64,000 bases of DNA. Origin: Brumimicrobium oceani. Lineage in GTDB: Bacteria; Bacteroidota; Bacteroidia; Flavobacteriales_D; Crocinitomicaceae. The notes beneath the pieces are model-generated. The model was not told where the DNA came from, did not search any database, and saw nothing but the letters and a program-made list of their open reading frames with translations. The position numbers and the translations under genes are program-made. Numbering within the stretch: the first letter of the stretch is position 1; the number at the start of each line of letters is the position of its first letter. This document shows, one piece after another, positions 45,489 to 54,349 of this stretch. Location of the stretch: NCBI RefSeq assembly GCF_003143775.1, contig NZ_QFRJ01000013.1:1-64000 (forward strand). The letters are read 5' to 3'.

Positions 45489-45492
45489 AGCT

Positions 45493-46119
45493 GTGAATTC
45501 GAAAAGACAAAATATAACCAAAGCCTTAGAACGCTACATCCCAGAGTGCTACATTCCTTATATTGTAGACTTAATGTTTTCTGAAAATATCGCCTTTAGA
45601 ATTAGCAAACCAAGAAAAACTAAAGCTGGAGATTACAGACCACCTTTTCGTGGAGAACCACATCGTATTTCCATAAATGGTGATCTAAATCCTTATGCGT
45701 TTTTAATTACCACAGTTCATGAATTTGCACACATGACCACTTATATTAAATACGGAGGAAAGGTGCTACCCCATGGACAAGAGTGGAAAAGTGAGTTCAA
45801 AAGACTCTTGATTCCAGTTTTAGAGAAAAAAGAACTTCCAGAATCAATAGAACAGGCTCTTCTTCGCAGTTTGAATAATTTAAAAGCTTCGAGCTGCTCT
45901 GACATTCATTTAATGAGAGCCCTTAGAGCGTTTAATAAAGATGCTCACAAAAAGGAACTCCTTGAGAACATTGGTAACAATATGTACTTTAGACTGGGTA
46001 AAATGACCTTTCAACGCGGAATATTACGCAGAAGAAAGTATCTTTGCACGGAAGTAAAAACTGGCAAACAATATCTCGTCAATCGATTGGCGGAAGTTGA
46101 GCCATTAAAAGAGGAATGA
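45493..46119 (+). CDS. SprT-like domain protein
   Basis: A 208-residue putative metalloprotease with HEFAH at residues 76-80 and His94 (PHGQEW) as third zinc ligand, as in SprT/SPRTN proteins. SPRTN repairs DNA-protein crosslinks; bacterial SprT-like proteins are less well defined. The start codon is GTG. A TAnnTTTG element lies four bases before it. It overlaps the mannose-1-phosphate guanylyltransferase gene by 4 bases (ATGA), so the two are translationally coupled. Confidence 0.85.
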   Translation: MNSKRQNITKALERYIPECYIPYIVDLMFSENIAFRISKPRKTKAGDYRPPFRGEPHRISINGDLNPYAFLITTVHEFAHMTTYIKYGGKVLPHGQEWKSEFKRLLIPVLEKKELPESIEQALLRSLNNLKASSCSDIHLMRALRAFNKDAHKKELLENIGNNMYFRLGKMTFQRGILRRRKYLCTEVKTGKQYLVNRLAEVEPLKEE

Positions 46120-47192
46120 TGAGAGAGAATAACTACGCAGTAATAATGGCGGGTGGTGTTGGTAGCCGTTTTTGGCCTATGTCTGTTGAAGAATACCCAA
46201 AGCAATTTCTAGACGTTTTAGGAATTGGTAAAACATTGATTCAATTGACACACGAACGTTTGCGCAATGTTGTTCCCGACGAAAACATCTTCATCGTTAC
46301 CAATGAAAATTATGTAGAATTAGTAAAAACACAATTGCCTGCTCTTCATGGAAATCAGATTTTAACTGAGCCAGAAAGAAAAAATACTGCACCTTGTGTT
46401 ACTTATGCAGCTGCAAAAATATATGCCATTAATAAAGATGCCAACTTAATAGTTGCGCCTTCGGATCATCTCATTTTAAAAGAATCAAAATTTGATCGCA
46501 TCATTGAAACGGCACTCATTCGCTCGGATAAAGAAGATAGAATTCTTACGCTAGGAATAAAACCTACACGTCCAGACACGGGGTACGGTTATATTCAATT
46601 CCACCAGGACGGAGATATTATTGCAGGTCAAATTTCGAAGGTGAAGCAGTTTACTGAAAAGCCCAATCGAGAAATGGCTGAAATTTTTCTTAAAAGCGGA
46701 GATTATTACTGGAATTCGGGAATTTTTGTTTGGAAAGCCAAAACCATATTGAAAGCCATTAAAAAGTTCAAACCGGATTTACACGAATTGTTCTGCGATA
46801 ATTTTAAAATCTACAATACACCAGGAGAATATGAATTTGTAAACGAAGCCTTTAGAAACTGCGAAGACATTTCAATTGATTTTGCCGTAATGGAAAACGC
46901 GAAAAACGTGGATGTTATTTTAGCCGATTTTGACTGGAGCGACCTAGGAACTTGGGGTAGCCTTTTCGATCATTTAGATAAAGATGTCAACGGAAACAGT
47001 GTAAAAGGAGACAATACTCATGTTTTTAAATCTACTGATTGCTTAATTAATTTACCCAATCATAAATTAGCGATTATTCAAGGCTTGGACAATCATATTG
47101 TTGTAGAAGCTGATAATCGTTTGCTTATTTTGGATAAAAAAGATGAACAAAGCTTGAAAACCTATTTAAAAGCTATTAAAGAAGAGAAGTAA
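46116..47192 (+). CDS. manC: Mannose-1-phosphate guanylyltransferase
   Basis: A 358-residue nucleotidyltransferase that makes GDP-mannose from GTP and mannose-1-phosphate for glycan synthesis. The signature is AVIMAGGVGSRFWPMS, with VAPSDHLI, the sugar-binding motif FTEKPNREMAEIF, YYWNSGIFVWKA and W-D-DLGTWGSL. It has no phosphomannose isomerase fusion domain and is about the length of stand-alone enzymes. It overlaps the SprT gene, and a hypothetical follows after 48 bases. The symbol is by function. Confidence 0.93.
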   Translation: MMRENNYAVIMAGGVGSRFWPMSVEEYPKQFLDVLGIGKTLIQLTHERLRNVVPDENIFIVTNENYVELVKTQLPALHGNQILTEPERKNTAPCVTYAAAKIYAINKDANLIVAPSDHLILKESKFDRIIETALIRSDKEDRILTLGIKPTRPDTGYGYIQFHQDGDIIAGQISKVKQFTEKPNREMAEIFLKSGDYYWNSGIFVWKAKTILKAIKKFKPDLHELFCDNFKIYNTPGEYEFVNEAFRNCEDISIDFAVMENAKNVDVILADFDWSDLGTWGSLFDHLDKDVNGNSVKGDNTHVFKSTDCLINLPNHKLAIIQGLDNHIVVEADNRLLILDKKDEQSLKTYLKAIKEEK

Positions 47193-47240
47193 AACAAGAG
47201 CAAAAAAGCTAATTCAGAACTTTTTGAATATTTGACAATT

Positions 47241-47798
47241 ATGAATTTAGAGATCCCCAACGATTTTAACTCAGACAGCGACGATCAACCCTTTACGGCT
47301 TGCAAAATTTGTGAGCGAGAACTAAGTAATGGAAGCACGCCTTACACCATTGAAAAAGCCTACAAAAGAGTAGACGAAGGTCAGGATGTAACTTTGTTTG
47401 AAGTAGCGATTTGTGTTCCGTGTGCTGAAAAGCAGTCTGAAAAAATGAGTAAGGAATCAAAGGCTTATCTCATGAAAATGATGGGCGGCGCTTCATTTTT
47501 AGAAAAACGTCAAAGTCGGTGGAGCAAAGACTGGAGAGCTGATTGGAAATCTAATTGTTTGTTCTCGGATGAAGAAATCAAACTCAACGATGAATATCAT
47601 ATTGTAGGTCAATTTCAAGGAGGAAAGATTATTCCACAAATGACACCTTTTGTTATTGGTCAAACATACATAGAAGAAATTCAAGAAAATCTATCTAAAG
47701 AAACGAAAGAAGAAATGGATAGATTTGGCGAACAGTTTTTAGGGCCAGATCCAGCGCTGAGGGCTTTGTTGAAAGATCATCAGTTTGTGATGGTTTAG
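47241..47798 (+). CDS. Hypothetical protein with CxxC motif
   Basis: A 185-residue soluble protein. A CKICE pair near the N terminus and a CVPCAE pair about 45 residues later suggest a zinc finger. The rest is charged, with QGGKIIPQMTPFVIG and a helix near the end (LSKETKEEMDRFGEQFL). The start is taken at ATG 47241, since the upstream frame opens only with TTG. It lies downstream of manC in the same direction, probably co-transcribed. The function is unrecognised. Confidence 0.6.
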   Translation: MNLEIPNDFNSDSDDQPFTACKICERELSNGSTPYTIEKAYKRVDEGQDVTLFEVAICVPCAEKQSEKMSKESKAYLMKMMGGASFLEKRQSRWSKDWRADWKSNCLFSDEEIKLNDEYHIVGQFQGGKIIPQMTPFVIGQTYIEEIQENLSKETKEEMDRFGEQFLGPDPALRALLKDHQFVMV

Positions 47799-48071
47799 AG
47801 AATCAATTACGAATGTTGGAATTAGGAATGACGAATTGGTTGAAGTTTATTGTACTCAGTTTGGGTTTTTCATATTTGTGTAGTGGTACGGTGGGTTTAT
47901 CGACGTAGCCTTTAAGGGTTATTTTTCAATAAAAAAGGGGGGCACATTAATTCGTGGCGATTTGTTATATTATAAAAGTGTTTACCCGCTATCATACCAG
48001 TTCTTTATAATAGAAATAACTAGCTATAAACTATGACTTTGAAGCCAAATTAATTTTTAACGATAATCAAA

Positions 48072-48164
48072 ATGAGATTCCTCAGTCGTTTATCTCCTTC
48101 GGAATGATAGGTGTTATATATTATTGATTGTCATTTCGAAAATACCGAGTATTGTGGAATCTCT
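48072..48164. repeat. Imperfect inverted repeat of the GGAATGACA type
   Basis: Left half GAGATTCCTCAGTCG...TTCGGAATGATA, right half TGTCATTTCGAA...TGTGGAATCTC. The halves pair over the outer 8 and inner 10 bases, with decay between. Confidence 0.5.
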
Positions 48165-48411
48165 TTTGTTGATTACAAAATCTTCAATAAGTCATACTAA
48201 ACTAATCTCAAAGGTTTTAAATTGAAATTAGTGGTAACTTTAAGTGGAATCAATTTATAAAACAATGGCTATCTAATACCCACATGTCAATTACAAGTAA
48301 AATCAGGTCAATATTTTTCGATCTGTTTTTCATTTCGAAATAAGCTCGACATTTAGCGAGAAGCTTTTTTTGTGGCTTATTGATGAGGGAATAGGCCAAG
48401 AAATAAAAAAA

Positions 48412-48440
48412 GTTCCCACAAGATTAAATCTTGTGGGAAC
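48412..48440 (-). terminator. Rho-independent terminator of the SDR gene
   Basis: Perfect arms GTTCCCACAAGATT and AATCTTGTGGGAAC around a one-base centre. On the minus strand it is followed by TTTTTTTATTTC and lies about 50 bases after the SDR stop codon. Confidence 0.85.
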
Positions 48441-48489
48441 GCTTTGTTCAATAGAATAAATATATTCGTGAAAATTTAGAATAAACACA

Positions 48490-49362
48490 CTAACCTAGAA
48501 ACAGCGCTCTATTTCTCTCAACAAACTCCTTTAAAATTGTTGGTTTACTTCCCGTCAATTTCTTAAAATTATCAGAAATTTCTGGTTCCTTTTGTAATCT
48601 AGGTAAAAAGTGCAAAATCGTCATTACAATAGCAAAAGCACTTTCTATTCCCTCCTTTTTCTTTTTGAAGTAAAACCGAATAGGATTGATGCTTTTAAAA
48701 TTAATTTCGCTTCCTATTTCTTTAGAAATCAACTCGGATGCTTGATAGAAATCTAAATTTTCAGAACCTGTAATTTCATAGGCTAGGTTTCTATGTGAAT
48801 CGAAGGAACTTAACAAAACCGCAGTGGCTTTACCAATATCCTTCACATCAATCCAATTGAACTTGGCTTTTCCTGAGGGTAAAGTAATTGTTCTTTTCTC
48901 TTGAATTTCTGAAATTAAGCTTGTAGTCAAATTCTGCATAAAATAGCTTGGCCTCACAAATATGTACTCAAAGTCAAGCGATTGTATTAGTCTTTCTATT
49001 TTGTTGTGCGGGATTACTTTGCTTTTTTCCGCTCCCTGAACAGAGAGAAAAACAATTTTGTTAATTCCCGCTTTTTTAGCCGCTTCTAATAAGGGTTTAA
49101 AATATTTTTCGACCTCTGATATGTGAGGCGGCCGAAGTAGAAACAAAATATCTATTTCTTGAAAGGCAGAGACAAAAGTAGCACTATCTTCGAAGTCAAA
49201 CTTTCTAAAAGCAATTGATTCTAAAATCGCTAATTTACTTTTAGCACGATTCACATCACGTACTCCTGCAACAATTTCACATTTATTACTATAGGTATAA
49301 AGGTGTCGCAAGACCTCCTCTCCAACATTTCCTGTAGCCCCCGTTAATAATACTCTGTTCAT
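48490..49362 (-). CDS. NmrA-like NAD(P)-binding SDR protein
   Basis: A 290-residue atypical short-chain dehydrogenase with the glycine motif LLTGATGNVGEEVLRHL at the N terminus and VFLSVQGAEKSKVIPHNKIERLI. It lacks the classical YxxxK, as NmrA-type proteins do; these either sense NAD(P) ratio or reduce quinones/flavones. PSYFMQNL is a conserved binding-site motif. Cytoplasmic, monocistronic, with a strong terminator. Confidence 0.87.
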   Translation of the reverse strand: MNRVLLTGATGNVGEEVLRHLYTYSNKCEIVAGVRDVNRAKSKLAILESIAFRKFDFEDSATFVSAFQEIDILFLLRPPHISEVEKYFKPLLEAAKKAGINKIVFLSVQGAEKSKVIPHNKIERLIQSLDFEYIFVRPSYFMQNLTTSLISEIQEKRTITLPSGKAKFNWIDVKDIGKATAVLLSSFDSHRNLAYEITGSENLDFYQASELISKEIGSEINFKSINPIRFYFKKKKEGIESAFAIVMTILHFLPRLQKEPEISDNFKKLTGSKPTILKEFVERNRALFLG

Positions 49363-49475
49363 TAGCGCTTTGATTTGAAAACATCAATCTTCAACCATTT
49401 TTGATCAACCTGACTTCATCGTGCGCTATGGCAAAGCTAAGTTCGTCGGGGATTGTATCCACTATGAATGAAGAA

Positions 49476-50675
49476 TCAGTACAAAAAGTTATTATATGGA
49501 TATCGAATTTGAAAAATGGTTTTCACCTCTTCGTAAACCACATGTTTCAACTCATCAAAATTGAGTTTCTCTTGTGCTGAGATGAATACACATTTATTCG
49601 TATCCATTTTTGCTATCCACTGCGCTTTTAATTCCTCCAAAGTGTAATTCTCTTTCTTTTTAGGTGACAAATCATCTTCGTCTTGCGGAGTATATTGATA
49701 AGCGTCAATTTTATTAAAAACAACAATTGTTGGTTTGTCTGTTTTATCAATTTCTGCTAAGGTTTCGTTGACCACTTGGTAATGGTCTTCGAAATTTGGA
49801 TGAGAGATATCTACAACATGAATCAGTAAATCGGCTTCTCTTACCTCATCCAATGTAGATTTGAATGATTCAACCAATTGGTGAGGAAGTTTTCTTATAA
49901 AACCTACCGTATCCGTTAACAGAAAAGGAAGGTTCTCAATCACCACTTTTCTTACAGTTGTATCTAAGGTTGCAAAAAGTTTATTTTCAGCAAACACTTC
50001 TGATTTACTCAAAGCATTCATGATTGTACTTTTCCCAACGTTGGTGTAACCCACCAATGCAGCACGAACAAGCTGCCCACGATTTCCGCGTTGAACAGCT
50101 TTTTGTTTATCAATGCTTTTAAGTTTGTTCTTTAATAAGGTGATTCTGTCTTTAATGATCCTACGGTCAGTTTCAATTTGACGCTCACCTGGACCACGCA
50201 TCCCGATTCCCCCTTTTTGCTTATCAAGGTGGGTCCACATATTGGTCAATCGGGGCAATAAATATTGATATTGCGCCAATTCGACTTGTGTTCTCGCATG
50301 TGAAGTTTGAGCACGCGAGGCGAAAATATCCAGAATCAGATTACTCCTATCCAGAATTTTCACCTGCATTATTTTTTCAATATTTCTTAATTGGGATGGA
50401 GAAAGTTCATCATCAAAAATCACCATGTCAATACATTCATCAACAACGTATTTTCTTACCTCTTCGATTTTACCTGAGCCTAGAAAAGTTTTAGAGTCTG
50501 CCCTTTGAAGCTTTTGCAGAAATCTCTTTTCTGTTATTGCTCCAGCAGTAAGTGCTAAGAACTCTAATTCGTCAATGTGATCAATCGCTTCTGCTTCAGA
50601 TTGGTTTTGTTCAATTACACCAACTAAAACGGCTTTTTCTCCTTCTAACTCCTCTGATAATTTACCTATTTCCAT
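49476..50675 (-). CDS. hflX: GTPase HflX
   Basis: A 399-residue GTPase that acts on ribosomes, recycling stalled 70S under stress. N-terminal HflX domain (about 1-190) with RADSKTFLGSGKIEEV and QTSHARTQVELAQYQYLLPRL, a glycine-rich linker GGIGMRGPGERQIETDRR, then a G domain with GYTNVGKST, DTVGFIRKLPHQLV and NKID. Length about 400 as usual. Monocistronic, with a small membrane protein gene upstream in the same direction. Confidence 0.95.
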   Translation of the reverse strand: MEIGKLSEELEGEKAVLVGVIEQNQSEAEAIDHIDELEFLALTAGAITEKRFLQKLQRADSKTFLGSGKIEEVRKYVVDECIDMVIFDDELSPSQLRNIEKIMQVKILDRSNLILDIFASRAQTSHARTQVELAQYQYLLPRLTNMWTHLDKQKGGIGMRGPGERQIETDRRIIKDRITLLKNKLKSIDKQKAVQRGNRGQLVRAALVGYTNVGKSTIMNALSKSEVFAENKLFATLDTTVRKVVIENLPFLLTDTVGFIRKLPHQLVESFKSTLDEVREADLLIHVVDISHPNFEDHYQVVNETLAEIDKTDKPTIVVFNKIDAYQYTPQDEDDLSPKKKENYTLEELKAQWIAKMDTNKCVFISAQEKLNFDELKHVVYEEVKTIFQIRYPYNNFLY

Positions 50676-50729
50676 TCAATAATACTACGTATATTTTCCA
50701 ACAATAAGACTACTCTTAACTAATTTTGG

Positions 50730-51167
50730 CTAGAAATATCCAGCACCAACATTATAGATAAATGGCCAAGGAATGGCAATGAAAATAATTAATAAACCTA
50801 AACCATAATATCTCAATATCATCTTGTGACGCTTAGCTGGTTCTGCTTGCTTTTCCGCCTTTTTCCTTCCTAATGTGATAAAAATGATTGCAATGACCAT
50901 CAATAAGATGTGCTCTACAGTGTAAAACCTCAAAATTGGTTCACTCATTGTTTCTTTCACGAATTGAACTTTTGGACTGATGAAGTACAAAACCAACCCC
51001 AACAACAATTGAATATGAATGAAAATCATTGCGAAAAGATTGATCATTTTATCCTTCTTTTCATACTTATTTGATTTTAAATTTGCTATTGCATTAAAGA
51101 TGGCAATTACCAATAATGCCAATACAATGTACCTTAAGCCTGAGTGAGCTGCTATTAATCCTTTCAT
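50730..51167 (-). CDS. Small four-helix membrane protein, cytochrome b-like
   Basis: A 145-residue protein with four transmembrane helices and conserved His at HSGLRY, HIQLLLGL and VEHILLM, suggesting heme binding as in small b-type cytochromes; this is inferred only. It ends PWPFIYNVGAGYF, a motif I recall from Bacteroidota homologues labelled 'cytochrome B'. The start is the ATG at 51167; the longer frame to 51203 opens with TTG and crosses the -7 element. Confidence 0.65.
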   Translation of the reverse strand: MKGLIAAHSGLRYIVLALLVIAIFNAIANLKSNKYEKKDKMINLFAMIFIHIQLLLGLVLYFISPKVQFVKETMSEPILRFYTVEHILLMVIAIIFITLGRKKAEKQAEPAKRHKMILRYYGLGLLIIFIAIPWPFIYNVGAGYF

Positions 51168-51184
51168 TTGTTTATTTTTTTGGT

Positions 51185-51192
51185 CAAATATA
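51185..51192 (-). promoter_or_regulatory. -7 element for the small cytochrome-like gene
   Basis: TATATTTG on the minus strand, an exact TAnnTTTG, 17 bases upstream of the start codon at 51167. This supports that start. Confidence 0.6.
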
Positions 51193-51265
51193 CCTAAAAT
51201 CAACTGAATTGATTTATCGATTCTTTATAAATGATTAATTTCGCATCTTTAAATATGAAAGGTCA

Positions 51266-54200
51266 ATGAAAACAATATATTTTCTGTCATTTTTACTCCT
51301 ATTTACTGTTACTTTTTCTTTTGGTCAAATTCCTGTTCCCAACAACGGAATGAAAAAATCTGAGCCCTCAACCTACGTTTTGCGAAATGCCAAAATAATC
51401 GTAAGTCCAGAAAAAATAATCAAGAAAGGTTCACTCGTCATCAAAGACGGAAAAGTCATTTCTGTTGGAAAATTAGTTCGCTTTCCCGATGGTGCAATTG
51501 TAATGGATATGGAAGGAAAAACAATTGTTCCTTCATTTATTGAAAGCTACTCATCGGTTGGACTTCCTAAAGCAGAAGTTTCAAAAAACGCTGAGGATCC
51601 GCAGATTGAAACCAGCAAAGAGGGCGCATATTATTGGAATGAATCCATTCACCCCGAAGTTAATGCTGCCAATGAATTCAAGGTAGATAAAAAAGCTTCG
51701 GAAACTTTACAAAAAATGGGGTTTTCAGTTGCTGCCACACACATCGATGATGGGATTGCACGTGGAAATGGAGCTTTGGTCGCTTTAGGGGATATTCCTT
51801 ATAAAAAAGCAATTTTAAAAGCGAATGGTGCTGCATACTTCTCACTTGAAAAAGGAGTGTCTAGGCAAACCTACCCTTCATCACAAATGGGGGTAATCGC
51901 TTTATTGCGTCAAGCACTTTATGATGCCGAATACTATAAAAACCACGAGGAATCGATTGCTGCAAATTTATCCTTAGCAGCATTAAATAAGCAACTTTCT
52001 GGCCCAATAATCTTTAGTGTAAATGACAAGCTAGAAGTTTTAAGAGTTCAAAAAATAGCGGAAGAATTTGGATTGGAATTCGTGATTGTTGGCGGTGGAA
52101 ATGAGTTTGAACAAATTCATGACTTCAAAGACTGGAAACAGCCGATGATTTTACCTATCAACTTCTCGGCAGCTTATGACGTAGGTGACCCTTATATTTC
52201 TCAACAAATCCCTTTAGGTGATTTAAAGGAATGGGAATTGGCTCCATCAAATCCATACTTGTTGAAAAAGAATAATGTGCAGTTTGCCATTTCCTCAAAA
52301 GGACATACCAAAGCAGAAGACTTTTGGAAACATTTTCATAGTGTGCTCGAAAGAGGTTTATCGCGAGAGGATGCTTTAGCAGCATTAACAACAATTCCTG
52401 CTGAGATTTTCAATATGGAAGATCAATTGGGAACTTTGGACGAAGGTAAAATTGCTAGTTTCTCCGTTTTCGACAAAGACCCATTTGAAATGAAGAATGC
52501 TATTTTGGAAGAATCTTGGTCGATTGGGAAACAACATCTCATAAGCAACACACCTGAAATTGACATTCGTGGAAAATACAGAATTAGCCTTCCTGAAACT
52601 TCTTACGTTGTCGATATTAAAGGTTCGGCAGAAAAACCAACAGGAACTGCAGTGAGTTACAAAAAAATTACCGACTCCTCCACAATGAAAACAAGGGTGG
52701 ATACATTGACATCAAAAGTAGGCGTAAAAGTAGACTACAGAGACGCTGTTTTCTATTTCGAGATAAAAGACAACAAATATGAAGGCGTAATTACTTTACA
52801 CGGAAATTTCAGTCCGAAAATTGATGCTTTCATTGGTAACGCACAACTGCCCGATGGAACATGGGCAAAATGGTCTGGAATACAACTCTCGGGCTACAAA
52901 GTAGACCCTGAGGATTTGGAAAAAAACAAAGTAAAGGTGGACACAAATTCAGTTGGAAAAGTTTGGTTTCCTAACATGGCGTATGGGCTGGACTCATTAC
53001 CAGAAACAAAAACATACGTTATTAGAAATGCCACTATTTGGACCAATGAAGCGAAAGGAGTAATTAAGAATGCAAGCATCGTGCTTAAGAATGGGAAAAT
53101 AGATTTTGTAGGAACAGGCACCTTTAGCATTCCAGCCAATGCAATAGAAATAGATGGTAATGGAATGCATGTTACCTCTGGAATTATTGACGAGCATTCG
53201 CATATTGCCATTTCAAAAGGAGTAAACGAAAGTGGACAAGCTATTTCTGCAGAAGCGAGCATAGCCGATGTAGTAAGAAATGATGACATCAATATTTACA
53301 GGCAATTATCCGGTGGAGTTACCGTTTCTCAATTACTTCACGGCTCAGCTAATCCAATTGGCGGTCAGTCTGCAATTATCAAACTAAAGTGGGGCTATTC
53401 TCCAGAGGAAATGTTAGTGAAAGACATGCCTAAATTCATCAAGTTTGCCTTGGGGGAAAATGTGAAACAAAGCAATTGGGGAACTCATCAAACAGTACGT
53501 TTTCCGCAGACAAGAATGGGAGTTGAACAGGTTTTCTACGACGCATTCATTCGCGCTGAAGAATACAAGAAAAAATGGGAGGAGTACAATGCACTTTCCA
53601 CTAAAAAGGCGGAGCGTTTAAATATTTTACCTCCAGCTAAGGATTTGGAATTAGAAACCGTTTGGGAGGTTAAAAATGGAGAACGATTTATTTCTTGCCA
53701 TAGTTATGTACAAAGTGAAATAAATATGTTGATGAAAGTTGCAGACTCTATGGGATTCACCGTAAATACTTTCACTCATATTTTGGAAGGTTACAAATTG
53801 GCAGATAAAATGGCGCAACATGGTGCTGGCGGGAGTACTTTTTCTGACTGGTGGGCGTATAAATATGAGGTGAAAGATGCTATTCCCTTCAATGCAAATT
53901 TAATGCAGGAGCAAGGTGTTGTTGTAGCGATTAACTCTGATGATGCCGAAATGGGACGTCGTTTGAACCAAGAGGCTGCTAAATCTATTAAATACGGTGG
54001 AATGTCTGAAGAAGATGCATGGAAAATGGTGACATTAAATCCTGCCAAACTTTTACATCTTGACGAAAGAATGGGAAGTTTGAAAAAAGGAAAAGATGCT
54101 GATGTTGTAATTTGGTCAGACAATCCATTAAGCATAAATGCGCAGGTGGTCAAAACATTTGTGGACGGAGAGTTGCTTTATGATTCTTATAAAAGCGTAG

Positions 54201-54346
54201 ATCACTTTTACCGCATTCAAACTGAGAAAGCACGAATAATTACCAAAATGCTCAGTGAAAATCAGAATGGAGAAGCCAAGAAACCTTTCGTGAAAAAAAA
54301 GGAAAAACATTGGCATTGTGACAGTATTGGAGACTCAAAACATTAA
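51266..54346 (+). CDS. Tandem amidohydrolase-domain protein, second domain likely active
   Basis: A 1026-residue secreted protein with signal peptide (TVTFSFGQ). Two amidohydrolase-fold halves begin with parallel starts: YVLRNAKIIVSPEKIIKKGS at about residue 38 and YVIRNATIWTNEAKGVIKNA at about 585. The second half has the metal-binding DEHSHIAI, HSYVQ, THILEG and a late NSDDAEMGR aspartate. In the first half the expected PGFIDxHxH is replaced by VPSFIESYSSVG, so it lacks the metal site. It begins the pair with the gene at 54350 (3-base gap). The substrate is unknown. Confidence 0.87.
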   Translation: MKTIYFLSFLLLFTVTFSFGQIPVPNNGMKKSEPSTYVLRNAKIIVSPEKIIKKGSLVIKDGKVISVGKLVRFPDGAIVMDMEGKTIVPSFIESYSSVGLPKAEVSKNAEDPQIETSKEGAYYWNESIHPEVNAANEFKVDKKASETLQKMGFSVAATHIDDGIARGNGALVALGDIPYKKAILKANGAAYFSLEKGVSRQTYPSSQMGVIALLRQALYDAEYYKNHEESIAANLSLAALNKQLSGPIIFSVNDKLEVLRVQKIAEEFGLEFVIVGGGNEFEQIHDFKDWKQPMILPINFSAAYDVGDPYISQQIPLGDLKEWELAPSNPYLLKKNNVQFAISSKGHTKAEDFWKHFHSVLERGLSREDALAALTTIPAEIFNMEDQLGTLDEGKIASFSVFDKDPFEMKNAILEESWSIGKQHLISNTPEIDIRGKYRISLPETSYVVDIKGSAEKPTGTAVSYKKITDSSTMKTRVDTLTSKVGVKVDYRDAVFYFEIKDNKYEGVITLHGNFSPKIDAFIGNAQLPDGTWAKWSGIQLSGYKVDPEDLEKNKVKVDTNSVGKVWFPNMAYGLDSLPETKTYVIRNATIWTNEAKGVIKNASIVLKNGKIDFVGTGTFSIPANAIEIDGNGMHVTSGIIDEHSHIAISKGVNESGQAISAEASIADVVRNDDINIYRQLSGGVTVSQLLHGSANPIGGQSAIIKLKWGYSPEEMLVKDMPKFIKFALGENVKQSNWGTHQTVRFPQTRMGVEQVFYDAFIRAEEYKKKWEEYNALSTKKAERLNILPPAKDLELETVWEVKNGERFISCHSYVQSEINMLMKVADSMGFTVNTFTHILEGYKLADKMAQHGAGGSTFSDWWAYKYEVKDAIPFNANLMQEQGVVVAINSDDAEMGRRLNQEAAKSIKYGGMSEEDAWKMVTLNPAKLLHLDERMGSLKKGKDADVVIWSDNPLSINAQVVKTFVDGELLYDSYKSVDHFYRIQTEKARIITKMLSENQNGEAKKPFVKKKEKHWHCDSIGDSKH

Positions 54347-54349
54347 AAA

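Larger units (their letters stand above)
47799..48489. other. Long spacer with inverted repeat and terminator
   Basis: No gene supported. A large imperfect inverted repeat runs from about 48072 (GAGATTCCTCAGTCG...GGAATGATAGG) to about 48164 (TGTCATTTCG...GTGGAATCTC), a form often seen between genes in Bacteroidota (from memory). The terminator of the SDR gene sits at its right end. Elsewhere no open frame looks like a protein. Confidence 0.5.

Noticed and set aside
45493-45580. Alternative ATG start for the SprT-like protein
   Set aside because: The first in-frame ATG is at residue 28, which would remove conserved N-terminal sequence; the GTG is kept.
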